A stretch of 64,000 bases of DNA from CAVQDV01 sp963711375 (GCA_963711375.1 CAVQDV010000005.1:2232001-2296000); one strand, 5' to 3'; shown: positions 26,935 through 36,127, counted from the stretch's first letter. A program made the numbers and translations. Notes: a model not told the origin generated them from the sequence alone.

Positions 26935-27023
26935 GGAGAGATGGCTGAGCGGTCGAAAGCGGCGGTCTTGAAAACCGTTGAGGGCTACGCCCTCCCAGGG
27001 TTCGAATCCCTGTCTCTCCGCCA
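26935..27023 (+). tRNA. tRNA-Ser (anticodon TGA)
   Basis: A class II tRNA with 7-bp acceptor stem GGAGAGA/TCTCTCC, anticodon loop CTTGAAA, a long variable arm, TTCGAAT T-loop, G discriminator and encoded CCA. It decodes UCA and related serine codons. uvrY begins 23 bp later on the same strand. Confidence 0.96.
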
Positions 27024-27046
27024 TTATATAAGTGAGGTTGTAAATA

Positions 27047-27703
27047 GTGATCAATGTTTTACTGGTAGATGACCATGATCTTGTACGCACTGGCATTAAA
27101 CGTATGCTAGATGATATTTCCGGCATTAAAGTTGTTGGAGAAGCGCGAACAGGGGAAGATGCGATTAAACTCGGGCGGAAATTGAAACCCCAAGTGGTTT
27201 TAATGGATGTGAAAATGCCAGGCATTGGTGGCTTTGAAGCAACCCGAAAATTACTTCGTAGTGATCCGGACATAAAAGTCTTAATCGTTACGATTTGTAA
27301 TAATGATTTATATCCCGCGAGATTATTGCAGGTGGGTGCTTCGGGTTATTTAACGAAGGGCGCTTCGATGGAAGAAATGGTGCAAGCCATTCGTGCTGTC
27401 AATTCTGGCCAACGTTATATTAGTCCTGAAATTGCGAGCCGTTTAGCCTTAAAACACGTGAATGATGGTGATGAATCGCCATTTGAAGCGTTATCAGAAC
27501 GCGAATTGCAAGTAATGCTCATGATTACAATGGGCATGAAGGTGCAGGATATCGCCGAGAAATTATGCTTAAGTCCGAAGACAGTAAACAGTTATCGTTA
27601 TCGTATTTTCGAAAAATTAAAAGTCAAAAACGATGTTGAATTGACATTATTGGCGATACGCCATGGACTGATTGAATCAGAAGAAAGTAGCCTGGCTAGT
27701 TAA
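27047..27703 (+). CDS. uvrY: LuxR-family response regulator UvrY/GacA/LetA
   Basis: A 218-residue two-component response regulator. The receiver domain (1-120) has VDDHD, the phosphoacceptor Asp54 in LMDVKMPG, and Lys in TKGAS. The C-terminal LuxR helix-turn-helix has LSERELQVMLMI and LSPKTVNSYRYRIFEKL. Its position directly before uvrC is the conserved uvrY-uvrC arrangement; in Legionella the ortholog LetA controls the switch to the transmissive phase through small RNAs and CsrA. The start is GTG with GAGG upstream. The sensor kinase and target sRNAs are not in the window. Confidence 0.93.
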   Translation: MINVLLVDDHDLVRTGIKRMLDDISGIKVVGEARTGEDAIKLGRKLKPQVVLMDVKMPGIGGFEATRKLLRSDPDIKVLIVTICNNDLYPARLLQVGASGYLTKGASMEEMVQAIRAVNSGQRYISPEIASRLALKHVNDGDESPFEALSERELQVMLMITMGMKVQDIAEKLCLSPKTVNSYRYRIFEKLKVKNDVELTLLAIRHGLIESEESSLAS

Positions 27704-27725
27704 GGAGTTCCTGTTTGATCTTCCT

Positions 27726-27756
27726 GTCCCCTCTCCCCTTGCGGGAGAGGGTAAGC
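27726..27756 (+). repeat. Copy of the GC-rich intergenic repeat (uvrY-uvrC)
   Basis: CCCCTCTCCCCTTGCGGGAG followed by AGGGTAAG; CTCCC pairs with GGGAG. It is the best-preserved short copy in the window and may act as a transcript hairpin between uvrY and uvrC. Confidence 0.75.
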
Positions 27757-27808
27757 GGTATCTAGACATCCTTTCAGTTCAAAGTGGCGCCGGCGAAACG
27801 GGTATTTT

Positions 27809-29635
27809 ATGAGTGTTCAGCTCAAAGAAAAATTAAAAAACATAGCGCATCAACCTGGCATTTATCAAATGGTAAATGAGGCTGGAACGGTAATCTATGT
27901 TGGAAAAGCCAGGGATTTACGCCAACGAGTGAGCAGTTATTTTCGAAGTCCTCTAGATAGCGTTAAAACCGAAAAATTAATGTCTTTAGTCACGGATTTT
28001 CACGTCACCTATACGGATAGTGAAAATGATGCGCTTCTTCTCGAAGCGAATTTAATTAAAGAACTTAAACCTCGATATAATGTTTTATTACGTGATGATA
28101 AATCCTATCCCTATTTATTTTTAAGCAGTGCGCATACTTTTCCTCGTTTGGATTTTCATCGAGGGGCTAAAAAGCAAAAAGGCCGATATTTCGGGCCTTA
28201 TCCGAATGCTGGGTCTGTGCGAGAAAATTTAGCGCTGATTCAGAAATTATTTAAATTGCGCCAATGCGATGATGTTTTTTTTGCGAATCGCACTCGGCCT
28301 TGTCTGCAATATCAAATTAATCGGTGCACGGCGCCTTGTGTAGGCTATGTCACTCCAGAGGATTATCATCAGCAGGTAGAAAATGCCACTTTATTTCTAG
28401 AAGGAAAAAGTGCGGAGATTGTGAAGAAACTCCAGCATGAAATGGATGCGGCCTCCATGAATTTACAGTATGAAGAGGCTGCGCGAATTCGAGATGTTCT
28501 TATTCGGATGCGACGCTTAAGCACGACGCAATATATTACCGGCGACCGGGGTGACGTGGACGTGATGGGGGTTGCGCAAAAAATGGGGCAAATTGCAGTA
28601 AGTATTTTATTTATTCGGGGAGGGAGATTAATTGGGCATCGCGCTTTTTTTCCAAATACTCCGCCGGATATCCATATTTTCGATGCGCTGGCCGAATTTA
28701 TTCCGCAATATTATTTGAGTCCTTTGCGTGGCGAAAAGGCGGTTGAGCGTATTGTGACTTCTGAAAAATTAGTGGATCGGGAGTGGATACAAAATGCCCT
28801 TCAGGCGCAATTGGAATCTAAAATTGTTATTACGGATCGTCATGGTGAGAAATTTAAAGCCTGGCAAACGCTGTCTCGAAAAAATGCGGAACTTGCTTTG
28901 GAACAGCATTTATCGGAAAAAAATACAATTGCCGTGAAATTAGAGGCTTTGCAAAAAGCGTTAAAATTACCAAATCCCATCACGCGCATTGAATGCTTTG
29001 ATATCAGCCATACTCAAGGCGAATCGCCAGTGGCTTCTTGTGTAGTGTTTGGCGAACGTGGGGCTTTAAAAAAAGATTATCGCCGATTTAATATTGAAAA
29101 TATTACGCCTGGCGATGATTATGCAGCAATGCGTCAAGCGGTTTTGCGTCGATATTCTCGGATCAAAAAGGAAGAGGGCGTCTTGCCGGATTTATTAATG
29201 ATCGATGGTGGCCTAGGGCAATTGCATCAAGCGGTTGAGGCTTTAGAGGAGATCCAAGTGAGTGGCGTTGCTATTTTGGGCGTTTCAAAAGGGGTTTCCA
29301 GAAAACCCGGTTTAGAAACTCTGCATTTATATGGCCAAGATAGTCCGATTCATTTAAATCCAACCGATATGGCTCTGCATTTAATTCAATTTGTTCGCGA
29401 CGAGGCACATCGCTTCGCGATAACGGCTCATCGCGGAAAACGCCAAAAAAACCGCCTAGTGTCGCCATTAGAATCGATCGATGGAGTAGGCGTAAAACGC
29501 CGCCAAGAAATTCTGCGCCACTTCGGGGGCCTACAAGAACTCAAAAAAGCGGGCATAAAAGACATAGCCAAAGTCCCAGGCATCAGCGAGGCCCTAGCCC
29601 AAAAAATCTACGAAAAACTCCACGAACGTGACTGA
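27809..29635 (+). CDS. uvrC: Excinuclease ABC subunit C
   Basis: Makes the dual incisions of nucleotide excision repair. The 608-residue protein starts with a GIY-YIG nuclease domain (GIYQMVNEAGTVIYVGKARDL), has a Cys-rich part (CLQYQINRCTAPCVGYV), the UvrB-binding UVR motif near residue 205, an RNase H-like endonuclease domain with DISHTQGESPVASCVVF and DGGLGQL, and C-terminal helix-hairpin-helix motifs (SIDGVGVKRRQEILRHFGG). The start follows a copy of the GC-rich repeat and has no strong ribosome binding site. In other gammaproteobacteria pgsA follows uvrC directly; here it lies 9 kb away. Confidence 0.96.
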   Translation: MSVQLKEKLKNIAHQPGIYQMVNEAGTVIYVGKARDLRQRVSSYFRSPLDSVKTEKLMSLVTDFHVTYTDSENDALLLEANLIKELKPRYNVLLRDDKSYPYLFLSSAHTFPRLDFHRGAKKQKGRYFGPYPNAGSVRENLALIQKLFKLRQCDDVFFANRTRPCLQYQINRCTAPCVGYVTPEDYHQQVENATLFLEGKSAEIVKKLQHEMDAASMNLQYEEAARIRDVLIRMRRLSTTQYITGDRGDVDVMGVAQKMGQIAVSILFIRGGRLIGHRAFFPNTPPDIHIFDALAEFIPQYYLSPLRGEKAVERIVTSEKLVDREWIQNALQAQLESKIVITDRHGEKFKAWQTLSRKNAELALEQHLSEKNTIAVKLEALQKALKLPNPITRIECFDISHTQGESPVASCVVFGERGALKKDYRRFNIENITPGDDYAAMRQAVLRRYSRIKKEEGVLPDLLMIDGGLGQLHQAVEALEEIQVSGVAILGVSKGVSRKPGLETLHLYGQDSPIHLNPTDMALHLIQFVRDEAHRFAITAHRGKRQKNRLVSPLESIDGVGVKRRQEILRHFGGLQELKKAGIKDIAKVPGISEALAQKIYEKLHERD

Positions 29636-29641
29636 TCCCAT

Positions 29642-29689
29642 CCCTCCCTCTCCTCTTGCGGGAGGGGGTTGGATGAGGGGTATTAAAAT
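29642..29689 (+). repeat. Copy of the GC-rich intergenic repeat after uvrC
   Basis: CCCTCCCTCTCCTCTTGCGG then GAGGGGGTTGGATGAGGGGT and ATTAAAA. It shares the GAGGGGTATTAAAA tail with the copy at 24176 and marks the left edge of the accessory island. Confidence 0.75.
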
Positions 29690-29731
29690 CCCGCCTTAGA
29701 ACGTGAAAAAAAACTCATATTTCAGACAATT

Positions 29732-29764
29732 TTTAATATTTCCTTAATATAGGCGGGGTACTAT
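29732..29764 (+). promoter_or_regulatory. PmrA-like box and -10 for the ankyrin effector candidate
   Basis: TTTAAT (29732-29737), 5 bp, CTTAAT (29743-29748), 10 bp, TACTAT (29759-29764). Same geometry as the boxes at 15690, 33697 and 50508. Confidence 0.8.
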
Positions 29765-29817
29765 GAGGTTTTTCTTTGAGCTAATTGCTTGTAATTTTTT
29801 TTAAGGAGCGCGGTATT

Positions 29818-32700
29818 TTGAGAATTGAACTATTTGATAAGTTGCCTAGAGATATAAGATTGATGATTTTATTCCAGTGCGAACCCTATACCTTGCGCCT
29901 GGGCTTAAAAAGATATAAGGATTTGGAGGCTAACTTTACTCCTTTATTACAAAAAGCCTATTTGAAAAGACACCTAAGCTCTTCCGATATATCGATCAAT
30001 GCTATTGTAGATTCAGGAAATTTTTTCTTAGCTTTAGGACGTTTCTCATTCTCTCTTGAAAACTTAGAAAATTACTTCAGTGATAAATTTCCAGGGGGAG
30101 CTGCAAAAGCCACAGCACGAAAAACTGAGGCCTTGGTCCATTTAGTAAGGTGTAATTTTGATTTACAGTTAAAGGCTTATTATAATAATTTTGTTGATGA
30201 ATTCATCTCAAAAGCAGCGAAGAGCTTAGTAGATAAGTCATTAAGTAATGCTGTGAAGGTATTACTTTATGAGAAAGCAAGTCAAGCAGCAGCGAAATTC
30301 CTCAATGAGGCTGAAGCTAATGCAGTGCAGATATTCCCAAGTCAGGCAGCTCGTTTTGAAGCGAAACTACTCCTAAATGAGGCAGTACGTAATGCAGGGC
30401 AGGCAAAAGCTAATGCACCGAAGGTAATTCTACTAAGTGCTGCAGAACGTAGTGCGGCTGAGGGATTTATAAAGCAGGCAAAATTTAATGCAGCCCAGGC
30501 ATTCCTAGCTATGATAGAACCAAATGCAGTGCAGGCATTGCTAAAGGAGGGAGCACGTTTTGATAGTCTTGAATGCTTTGTATTTATTAAAGATACGTTT
30601 AATTCTTTTTCTTTAGGAAAGTTTATTGAAGTATCGATTCTAAATAAAACAGAAAATCTCCTTGTTCTTAATCACATATTGGATCATAACAAATCTGAAT
30701 ATCTTGAAGTAATTCGAAAACTACTAATTAGATGGCTTAATGTTTGGAATCTGGATATTGAAGTTATGGTGAAAAAGAGTAAGCAAGTTTTTGATCTCCT
30801 CGGTGCGGAGCTCATCACCTCGGACTTGCTCAAAGAATTGAAAAGTAGTTGGCTCCATGGAGACCCTACCTGCGATTCAGACTATGCCTATCAAGTATTT
30901 ATTACCGATCGTCCTCATTATGAAGATGAAAGTGAGACAAGAATAGAATCTACAGTGAAAGTCGTAAAAAAAGAAGGAAGTTTAGATACTGTTCTAAACC
31001 CTTATAAAAAAGCCCTGGCTCTGTTTATTGCGAATGCCAATAGTTTAGGTAAGCAGTGGCTCCATGAACTAATTCATAGCGGGTGTTTAATTATGGCATC
31101 TAAAGAATTTGGCTTTGATCCAACTTACACTATTTGCGACCGGACACCGCTGCATCAATTGGCTCGAATGTGGTTTGAATTTACGAGAGAAAATCTCACT
31201 ACTTGCAAAATAAAGGATTTTAAGGGAAGTGAGAGCTATTATTATTTTTTCCGCGCTAAGGGCAATAATCTTGAAGAGGGCATAGTCCCTGAAGAAGTTA
31301 AGATAGTCAGATTATTTGAGCATTTAATTTCTGCACGGGATACTAATTTTTTACAAAAAGATGCATATGGAAAGACGGCATTCCAATGCTTATTGCAGTG
31401 CAACATTAACTATAGTCATCAGACTGAAAATGCTTGTGAGGTTTTTTTAAAAAATGATCGTTTCCTCGAACTAAAAAACCAGTTGTTGCCAAACGACAAC
31501 TCCCTGGTCTTAGATGCCTTTTTTTGTGGATATTTTTCGATAGCGAATAAATTGAGGGCTGCAGGTTTTCTTACAGGATCCGAGGACATCGATTCTTCTG
31601 CTCATTGTTTTAATTCTGAAATTCTCAAAGCAATTTGCAAATTTTCTAAAGTTCATCGGACCAATGCGCTGAAATTTATTCTTTTGCCGGATATTGTCCT
31701 TCAAGAAGTGAAGCCAAATACAACGGGTCTTTTGCATAAAGTATTTTGGGCTGATATATCGGGAAAAGAAAAAGTATTCTTTGCAGAATGGGTGATTACG
31801 AATCGCTTTCCACGCCAGCAGAAAAAAGAAATTGCTGATTTTTTAAATCTCCAAGATGAAAAAGGGAGGACAGTTTTTCATTTTGTAAAAAGCACAGAGG
31901 AGGCTATTTTCTTAATAAAAAATGGTGCCGATGTAAACAGGCTAAATTTGGATGGCCAAACCCTATTCAAATCATTTCTGTTGCGTGGGAGTTTCGACAT
32001 CTTAAATATTTTAATGGAAAATAAATGCCTCGTTAATCAGCCCATTTTGCCCTCAAAACCCACTTTACTTCATTCTTTGTTTTACCAGGAATTTGATGAT
32101 TTCAAAAAGTTGAAATGTGCTCAATATATTATTAAAAGTCTTTTTTCTGAAAAAGATAAAATTCAGATGATTGAATTTCTAAATCATAAAGATAAAGAGG
32201 GAAAATCGGTGCTTCACCTTGTGAAAAGTAAAATGCTTGCCGAGTGTCTGCTTAGTTTAGGCGCAACCCCTGATTTAACAGATAATCGAGGCCTTACGCC
32301 ACTAGATTTCAATATAACAGTTGAAAATGCAGAAATGATCACTTGTTTGCAAGATCACCTTCGTTTCAGAGCCGAGCATGCGAGTGCTAATCCTAATACA
32401 GATGTTTCACGGCAGGCTGCCTTCCTCCGTGAGCTTAGCGAGGAAAAAAAGGAATTAAAAGCTCAGGTCGCAATCCTTACTACTCAAGTGAAAGAAAGCC
32501 AAAATGAAGTTTCAGGCCTCACTAAACAAGTAAAAGAAAGCAAAGCCGATATCTCTAACCTCACTGATCAAGTGCTAGCGCTTACTCGGCAACTGTATGA
32601 TCAAGGGCAATTAATCCAAAAATTAATGAAGAAAAAAGAAGAACCTGATGCTTCTCCAGAGAAAAAACAGGGTCTTGGATCAAGTTTTTTTGGAAATTAA
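29818..32700 (+). CDS. Effector candidate: F-box-like N-terminus, Ala-rich repeats, ankyrin repeats, coiled coil
   Basis: A 960-residue protein. The TTG at 29818 has AAGGAG nine bases upstream; an in-frame TTG at 29785 precedes that site and is unlikely. Residues 5-36 (LFDKLPRDIRLMILFQ, then LRLGLKRYKDL) have the LP-xx-I-xx-I-L pattern of an F-box. Residues about 130-250 are about five Ala-rich repeats of about 22 residues (NAVQIF, NAAQAFL, NAVQALL). Ankyrin-type repeats are seen at about 441, 515-555, 676-740 and 788-848 (DKEGKSVLHLV, DNRGLTPLDF). A heptad coiled coil lies at 862-935 with a duplicated QVKES unit, and the tail is Lys/Glu-rich. The PmrA-like box supports a Dot/Icm effector; F-box plus ankyrin recalls Legionella AnkB. 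The function is unproven. Confidence 0.7.
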   Translation: MRIELFDKLPRDIRLMILFQCEPYTLRLGLKRYKDLEANFTPLLQKAYLKRHLSSSDISINAIVDSGNFFLALGRFSFSLENLENYFSDKFPGGAAKATARKTEALVHLVRCNFDLQLKAYYNNFVDEFISKAAKSLVDKSLSNAVKVLLYEKASQAAAKFLNEAEANAVQIFPSQAARFEAKLLLNEAVRNAGQAKANAPKVILLSAAERSAAEGFIKQAKFNAAQAFLAMIEPNAVQALLKEGARFDSLECFVFIKDTFNSFSLGKFIEVSILNKTENLLVLNHILDHNKSEYLEVIRKLLIRWLNVWNLDIEVMVKKSKQVFDLLGAELITSDLLKELKSSWLHGDPTCDSDYAYQVFITDRPHYEDESETRIESTVKVVKKEGSLDTVLNPYKKALALFIANANSLGKQWLHELIHSGCLIMASKEFGFDPTYTICDRTPLHQLARMWFEFTRENLTTCKIKDFKGSESYYYFFRAKGNNLEEGIVPEEVKIVRLFEHLISARDTNFLQKDAYGKTAFQCLLQCNINYSHQTENACEVFLKNDRFLELKNQLLPNDNSLVLDAFFCGYFSIANKLRAAGFLTGSEDIDSSAHCFNSEILKAICKFSKVHRTNALKFILLPDIVLQEVKPNTTGLLHKVFWADISGKEKVFFAEWVITNRFPRQQKKEIADFLNLQDEKGRTVFHFVKSTEEAIFLIKNGADVNRLNLDGQTLFKSFLLRGSFDILNILMENKCLVNQPILPSKPTLLHSLFYQEFDDFKKLKCAQYIIKSLFSEKDKIQMIEFLNHKDKEGKSVLHLVKSKMLAECLLSLGATPDLTDNRGLTPLDFNITVENAEMITCLQDHLRFRAEHASANPNTDVSRQAAFLRELSEEKKELKAQVAILTTQVKESQNEVSGLTKQVKESKADISNLTDQVLALTRQLYDQGQLIQKLMKKKEEPDASPEKKQGLGSSFFGN

Positions 32701-32714
32701 AAATCCGCGGATTT

Positions 32715-33344
32715 TTATTTCTCTTCCGGGGATCTGAGTGAGGGAGCCAGGGATTTTAGCTCTTTTAATACGGCTGCTTGTTTGCGGGCGTTTGGAATTG
32801 AAGATATAAAATGCTGGAATTGCTTCCAATCAAAGATTTCTGGAATGTCTAGCTCCGGCAAAGCAGAAAAAAGCCTGGTTTTAGCAGGTTTAAAATAAAA
32901 AAAATCAAAGAGGGCTTTTTCCATGCTGGCTAGACGGATTTGGTTAGGGCCTATTATTTCAAAGCCCGAAAATAATAGAGGCTGGATATGGTGAATAGAA
33001 AAGGTTCCCATCGCATTGAGGAATTGTCGGGTACGAGCGAGTGAAACAGCGTATATCACTTCTGGAATTTGTGATATCATGCCATGAAAATAAAGAGCCG
33101 TTTGCAAAGAAATATAGCTGGGCAAGGGGGCTGTGAGATAGTCTGGCAGCATTAATGGGTCTACTTTATCAGGAAAACACCATAAATTTCGGCGCAAATG
33201 ACAAATGAAACTTTCATCCGATAAGCGCTTTAATATTTTATTTCCATAGCTATTTGAAATTTTCAATTGTATAGCAATATCGCTAGTCGAAAATATTGGC
33301 AATGAGATATTCTGAATTTCTTTTAGAGCGGTAATTAATTTCAT
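32715..33344 (-). CDS. AbiEi-family antitoxin / transcriptional regulator (orphan)
   Basis: A 209-residue protein with an N-terminal winged helix-turn-helix (FSTSDIAIQLKISNSYGNKILKRLSDE) followed by the AbiEi-type domain (LPDYLTAPLPSYISLQTALYFHGMI, then IRLASMEKALFDFFYF). Such proteins repress and neutralise AbiEii nucleotidyltransferase toxins (type IV toxin-antitoxin). The start at 33344 overlaps by 4 bp (ATGA) the end of a badly deleted toxin gene, so it is now an orphan regulator. Its 3' end faces the ankyrin gene. Confidence 0.75.
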   Translation of the reverse strand: MKLITALKEIQNISLPIFSTSDIAIQLKISNSYGNKILKRLSDESFICHLRRNLWCFPDKVDPLMLPDYLTAPLPSYISLQTALYFHGMISQIPEVIYAVSLARTRQFLNAMGTFSIHHIQPLLFSGFEIIGPNQIRLASMEKALFDFFYFKPAKTRLFSALPELDIPEIFDWKQFQHFISSIPNARKQAAVLKELKSLAPSLRSPEEK

Positions 33345-33537
33345 TTCGCTGTCTTCTCTAATTCTTGCACAACAAATTCCTGAATGCGATTCCAAAAAGA
33401 GGCATCACCATATTGCTTTTGATGGTTGTGCAGCCGCCTTTTAAGGCATAAAGGCGCCTATCGAGCTTTAGGCTGAGCTGTTCCATGAATAAAAGATGGA
33501 ATAACTCGACATATTCTCTGGTATTGTAAGTGTTCAT
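33341..33537 (-). pseudogene. Remnant of an AbiEii-type nucleotidyltransferase toxin gene
   Basis: From an ATG at 33537 the - strand reads MNTYNTREYVELFHLLFMEQ then LSLKLDRRLYALKGGC, which is the expected N-terminus of AbiEii/AbiGii toxins up to the nucleotidyltransferase KGGC motif. Directly after that, in another frame, it reads HNHQKQYGDASFWNRIQEFV then VQELEKTAK and stop, which looks like the toxin C-terminus. A central deletion of roughly 200 or more codons plus a frameshift has joined the ends in 197 bp. The stop TGA overlaps the antitoxin ATG, as in an intact toxin-antitoxin operon. Confidence 0.65.
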
Positions 33538-33696
33538 ATTAAGTCCTAATATAGTACTTATTTGTCGATATCAGGTATTATAATAGAAAAAGATAATTCA
33601 AGCAAGTTGGTAGAGTTCAAGATAATAATTTGAATTATAAAAAAAATTGATATCAGTATATTTTGGCGTGTCTTCATTTAAAATTTTCCTAGCCAA

Positions 33697-33729
33697 TTTA
33701 AGATTTCCTTAAGAATTTTAAGGTATAAT
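33697..33729 (+). promoter_or_regulatory. PmrA-like box and -10 for the 728-residue effector candidate
   Basis: TTTAAG (33697-33702), 5 bp, CTTAAG (33708-33713), 10 bp, TATAAT (33724-33729). This is the best -10 match of the four boxes. Confidence 0.82.
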
Positions 33730-33755
33730 TCTTTGCATATTAGTAAGACTAGAGT

Positions 33756-35942
33756 ATGCGAATGCGTTCCATAAAAACAACAGAAGTTCTTTTCCAGGAA
33801 CTAGTTAAAAATCTAAAGAAAAAAATTAGCGCGCTTCTCAGTAGGGCTCTGCAGCTCCATCTCTTGTTGGTCATCTACGGAAAAGATTACAGCGAAGTAA
33901 AACGAACGCAAGCTTATGTTAATCAGATGATCGACTTAATTTCTGGTTTAAAATTAGAAGAATCCACGAAAAGTTTGGCCGAAACTCATCAACAAATCCC
34001 CATCGTTCTTCCTTGCGGAATGGAAGATTATTATCCGGACCCCAATGAGCTCGTTCTCCTTGAACCCTTAATATCTTCCCGTCGAAATCACTTGAAAATG
34101 CATCAGGGAGAACTATTAGAAAAATTTGTTGATTTACAAGTAGAGCTTGAAGAAAGTCTGGAAGGTTCTGAGGAGCTAAGCCAAAAATTAATTAACAAAT
34201 TGGAAGCCTATTTACTTGCTCTAAGTAATCAGCCTTTTTCAGACCAAGGCCTAGATCCCAAAATACGTCACGATATTTTAATCCTCACTAGAAGTCATCT
34301 CCAGGAATTCCAAGTAGAATTGAAAAAAATTGTAGAGCAATTAGATTCTGAGTTCACCAAATCGGGTGGAATTGCCGAGGAGATCGTGAAAACACCTAGA
34401 GTGAAACCCCACCCCATTTTGAATAAATTAATTCTTTTTTTCAATATTACCGATATTCTTGCTCTATACCTAAAACCACTGTATAGCATTTTGGAGCAGC
34501 CTGGATTTTTAAGGCAGCTTGTTGAAATCCACAGCCTGGATTCTCGATTGAGAGAGTTGAAAACGAAAAGCCGATTCGCGATACATTTGATTCAAAATAG
34601 CCTAAAAACTTGCTATGACGAGCTAAAAATTAGCGCGCAAGAGTTGATTGAGTCTAACTGGCACCTGTCATGCGATCATATTAAAGAAATGGTCAATGAT
34701 AGAGATGATTTTGCGACATTTTTCTTTGACCTTCGAAGACAGATACTAGAATTGGCAACCTTAGAATTATTTTTAAGAAAAAATAATTCTAGTGAAGAGG
34801 GCATTCAATTGCTGACAGTATACAGGACTAAGCTGATTTTAATAGCCAATTTAATTGAGTTATATGCTGAAACCTCCCCTCAATGGCTTGATTTTAGCCG
34901 GAATTTTTTAGATGCAAAATTAGATCTTAATGCGCATGTGGAAATTGTTTCTAAAAAACTCCCACAATTAGATAAGCTATTTGAAAAAATATTGGAGAAC
35001 TATAATGAATTGGAAATTATAGAGCAACAATCCAAAGATTTTGATCAAAATGATCCATTTTCCCCGCAAGTTTTTAAGGAGCTCTATTACACGGGGGGAA
35101 ATCTGTATACTAAAACTTTAGATCTCATCGTTAAAATAAGCCTATTCATGGACCAGAATTTTTATAAAAAATTGGACTCCTTATCCAAAATAGACGAACT
35201 CGTGATTTTATTTTTGCTGAAGAAAAAAATCGGAGTCAAATCCGTTTCAGAAGTTTGTGTAGATACGATTGAATTTTGTAACAACTGTATTACTGATGTG
35301 CGTTTACTCATTAAATGGCTCAGCGCGCCCGATGATGATGAGACGGTTAACGATTGGCTTAAGGAACTAGTGCGACAATGGGATTATAAAATCTCATTCC
35401 TCCAGACATTCCAGAATCAATATGCCTTGCTTGGCAGGTTACCTGTCATCATGGCAAGCGATATCACAATAAATTTAGCAAAGCTTATTCAAGAGCTTCA
35501 GTACGTGCTAGGGGATGCAGAGGAGTTTATAGAAAACTTTAACCAATTGGACGGAATGTCGTCGAGTCTTATTCTTTGCAAGATCCAAGAGGCGCGTTCA
35601 CAACTTGAAGACAATTTTTTGGTTCTAGAGAATATTTTTGAAATTCTGAAGGACAATAAGACGCTCACTTTAGAACAGATTGAATATTTTAGAAATACGT
35701 ATTTACCGAAGTTAAAGAGCACTTATGAGGGGCTTTGCAATAAGCTCGATAATCTTGAAAAACTTTTCCCTAAATCACGACGTGGAAACACTATTTATGA
35801 TGAAAGAGTGCAAGAAAATTACAAAAACTACGTCTACGTATCAGATGAGGAAGAATGCTCAGAAAAAGCCCCCTCAGAAGAAGACCCATCAGAAGAAGAC
35901 CCATCAGAAGAAGAGTCCCCTCAAAGACGCTCCACTAATTAG
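33756..35942 (+). CDS. Effector candidate, helical, with acidic repeat tail
   Basis: A 728-residue protein of no recognised family, nearly all alpha-helical by composition with many heptad-like Leu/Ile stretches and no signal peptide. Helical hydrophobic segments such as ILNKLILFFNITDILALYL (about residue 225) could contact membranes. The last 35 residues are highly acidic and contain a tandem PSEED repeat (APSEEDPSEEDPSEEESPQ) encoded by a 15-bp direct repeat. Glu-rich tails near the C-terminus are common in Dot/Icm secretion signals. A strong PmrA-like promoter sits about 27 bp upstream. The ribosome binding site is weak. The function is unknown. Confidence 0.65.
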   Translation: MRMRSIKTTEVLFQELVKNLKKKISALLSRALQLHLLLVIYGKDYSEVKRTQAYVNQMIDLISGLKLEESTKSLAETHQQIPIVLPCGMEDYYPDPNELVLLEPLISSRRNHLKMHQGELLEKFVDLQVELEESLEGSEELSQKLINKLEAYLLALSNQPFSDQGLDPKIRHDILILTRSHLQEFQVELKKIVEQLDSEFTKSGGIAEEIVKTPRVKPHPILNKLILFFNITDILALYLKPLYSILEQPGFLRQLVEIHSLDSRLRELKTKSRFAIHLIQNSLKTCYDELKISAQELIESNWHLSCDHIKEMVNDRDDFATFFFDLRRQILELATLELFLRKNNSSEEGIQLLTVYRTKLILIANLIELYAETSPQWLDFSRNFLDAKLDLNAHVEIVSKKLPQLDKLFEKILENYNELEIIEQQSKDFDQNDPFSPQVFKELYYTGGNLYTKTLDLIVKISLFMDQNFYKKLDSLSKIDELVILFLLKKKIGVKSVSEVCVDTIEFCNNCITDVRLLIKWLSAPDDDETVNDWLKELVRQWDYKISFLQTFQNQYALLGRLPVIMASDITINLAKLIQELQYVLGDAEEFIENFNQLDGMSSSLILCKIQEARSQLEDNFLVLENIFEILKDNKTLTLEQIEYFRNTYLPKLKSTYEGLCNKLDNLEKLFPKSRRGNTIYDERVQENYKNYVYVSDEEECSEKAPSEEDPSEEDPSEEESPQRRSTN

Positions 35943-36127
35943 AATTCGAATTCAATCTTCTTATCCAGATTAATAACGGGCTCATCAGCTGGTTTTTTCG
36001 GGCGGCGAGGGGAAGCAAATAATTTCGCAGCTGAAGCTTCTTCGCTAATTTTTTTAAGATTGAGCTGCTCAGCATTAGGACTTGCTGCATTAGGGAGAGT
36101 TCTGTGGGTTGGTGGTAATTTACGCAT
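35939..36127 (-). CDS. Small basic/disordered protein, hypothetical
   Basis: A 62-residue reading frame, Lys/Pro/Ala-rich and probably disordered, ending KKIEFEF. It has a fair ribosome binding site (AAGGA, about 9 bp) and a TATAAAT-like -10 about 30 bp upstream on this strand. It converges with the 728-residue gene and overlaps its stop by 4 bp. No family is recognised. It may be a real small gene or a leftover C-terminus of a larger one. Confidence 0.4.
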   Translation of the reverse strand: MRKLPPTHRTLPNAASPNAEQLNLKKISEEASAAKLFASPRRPKKPADEPVINLDKKIEFEF

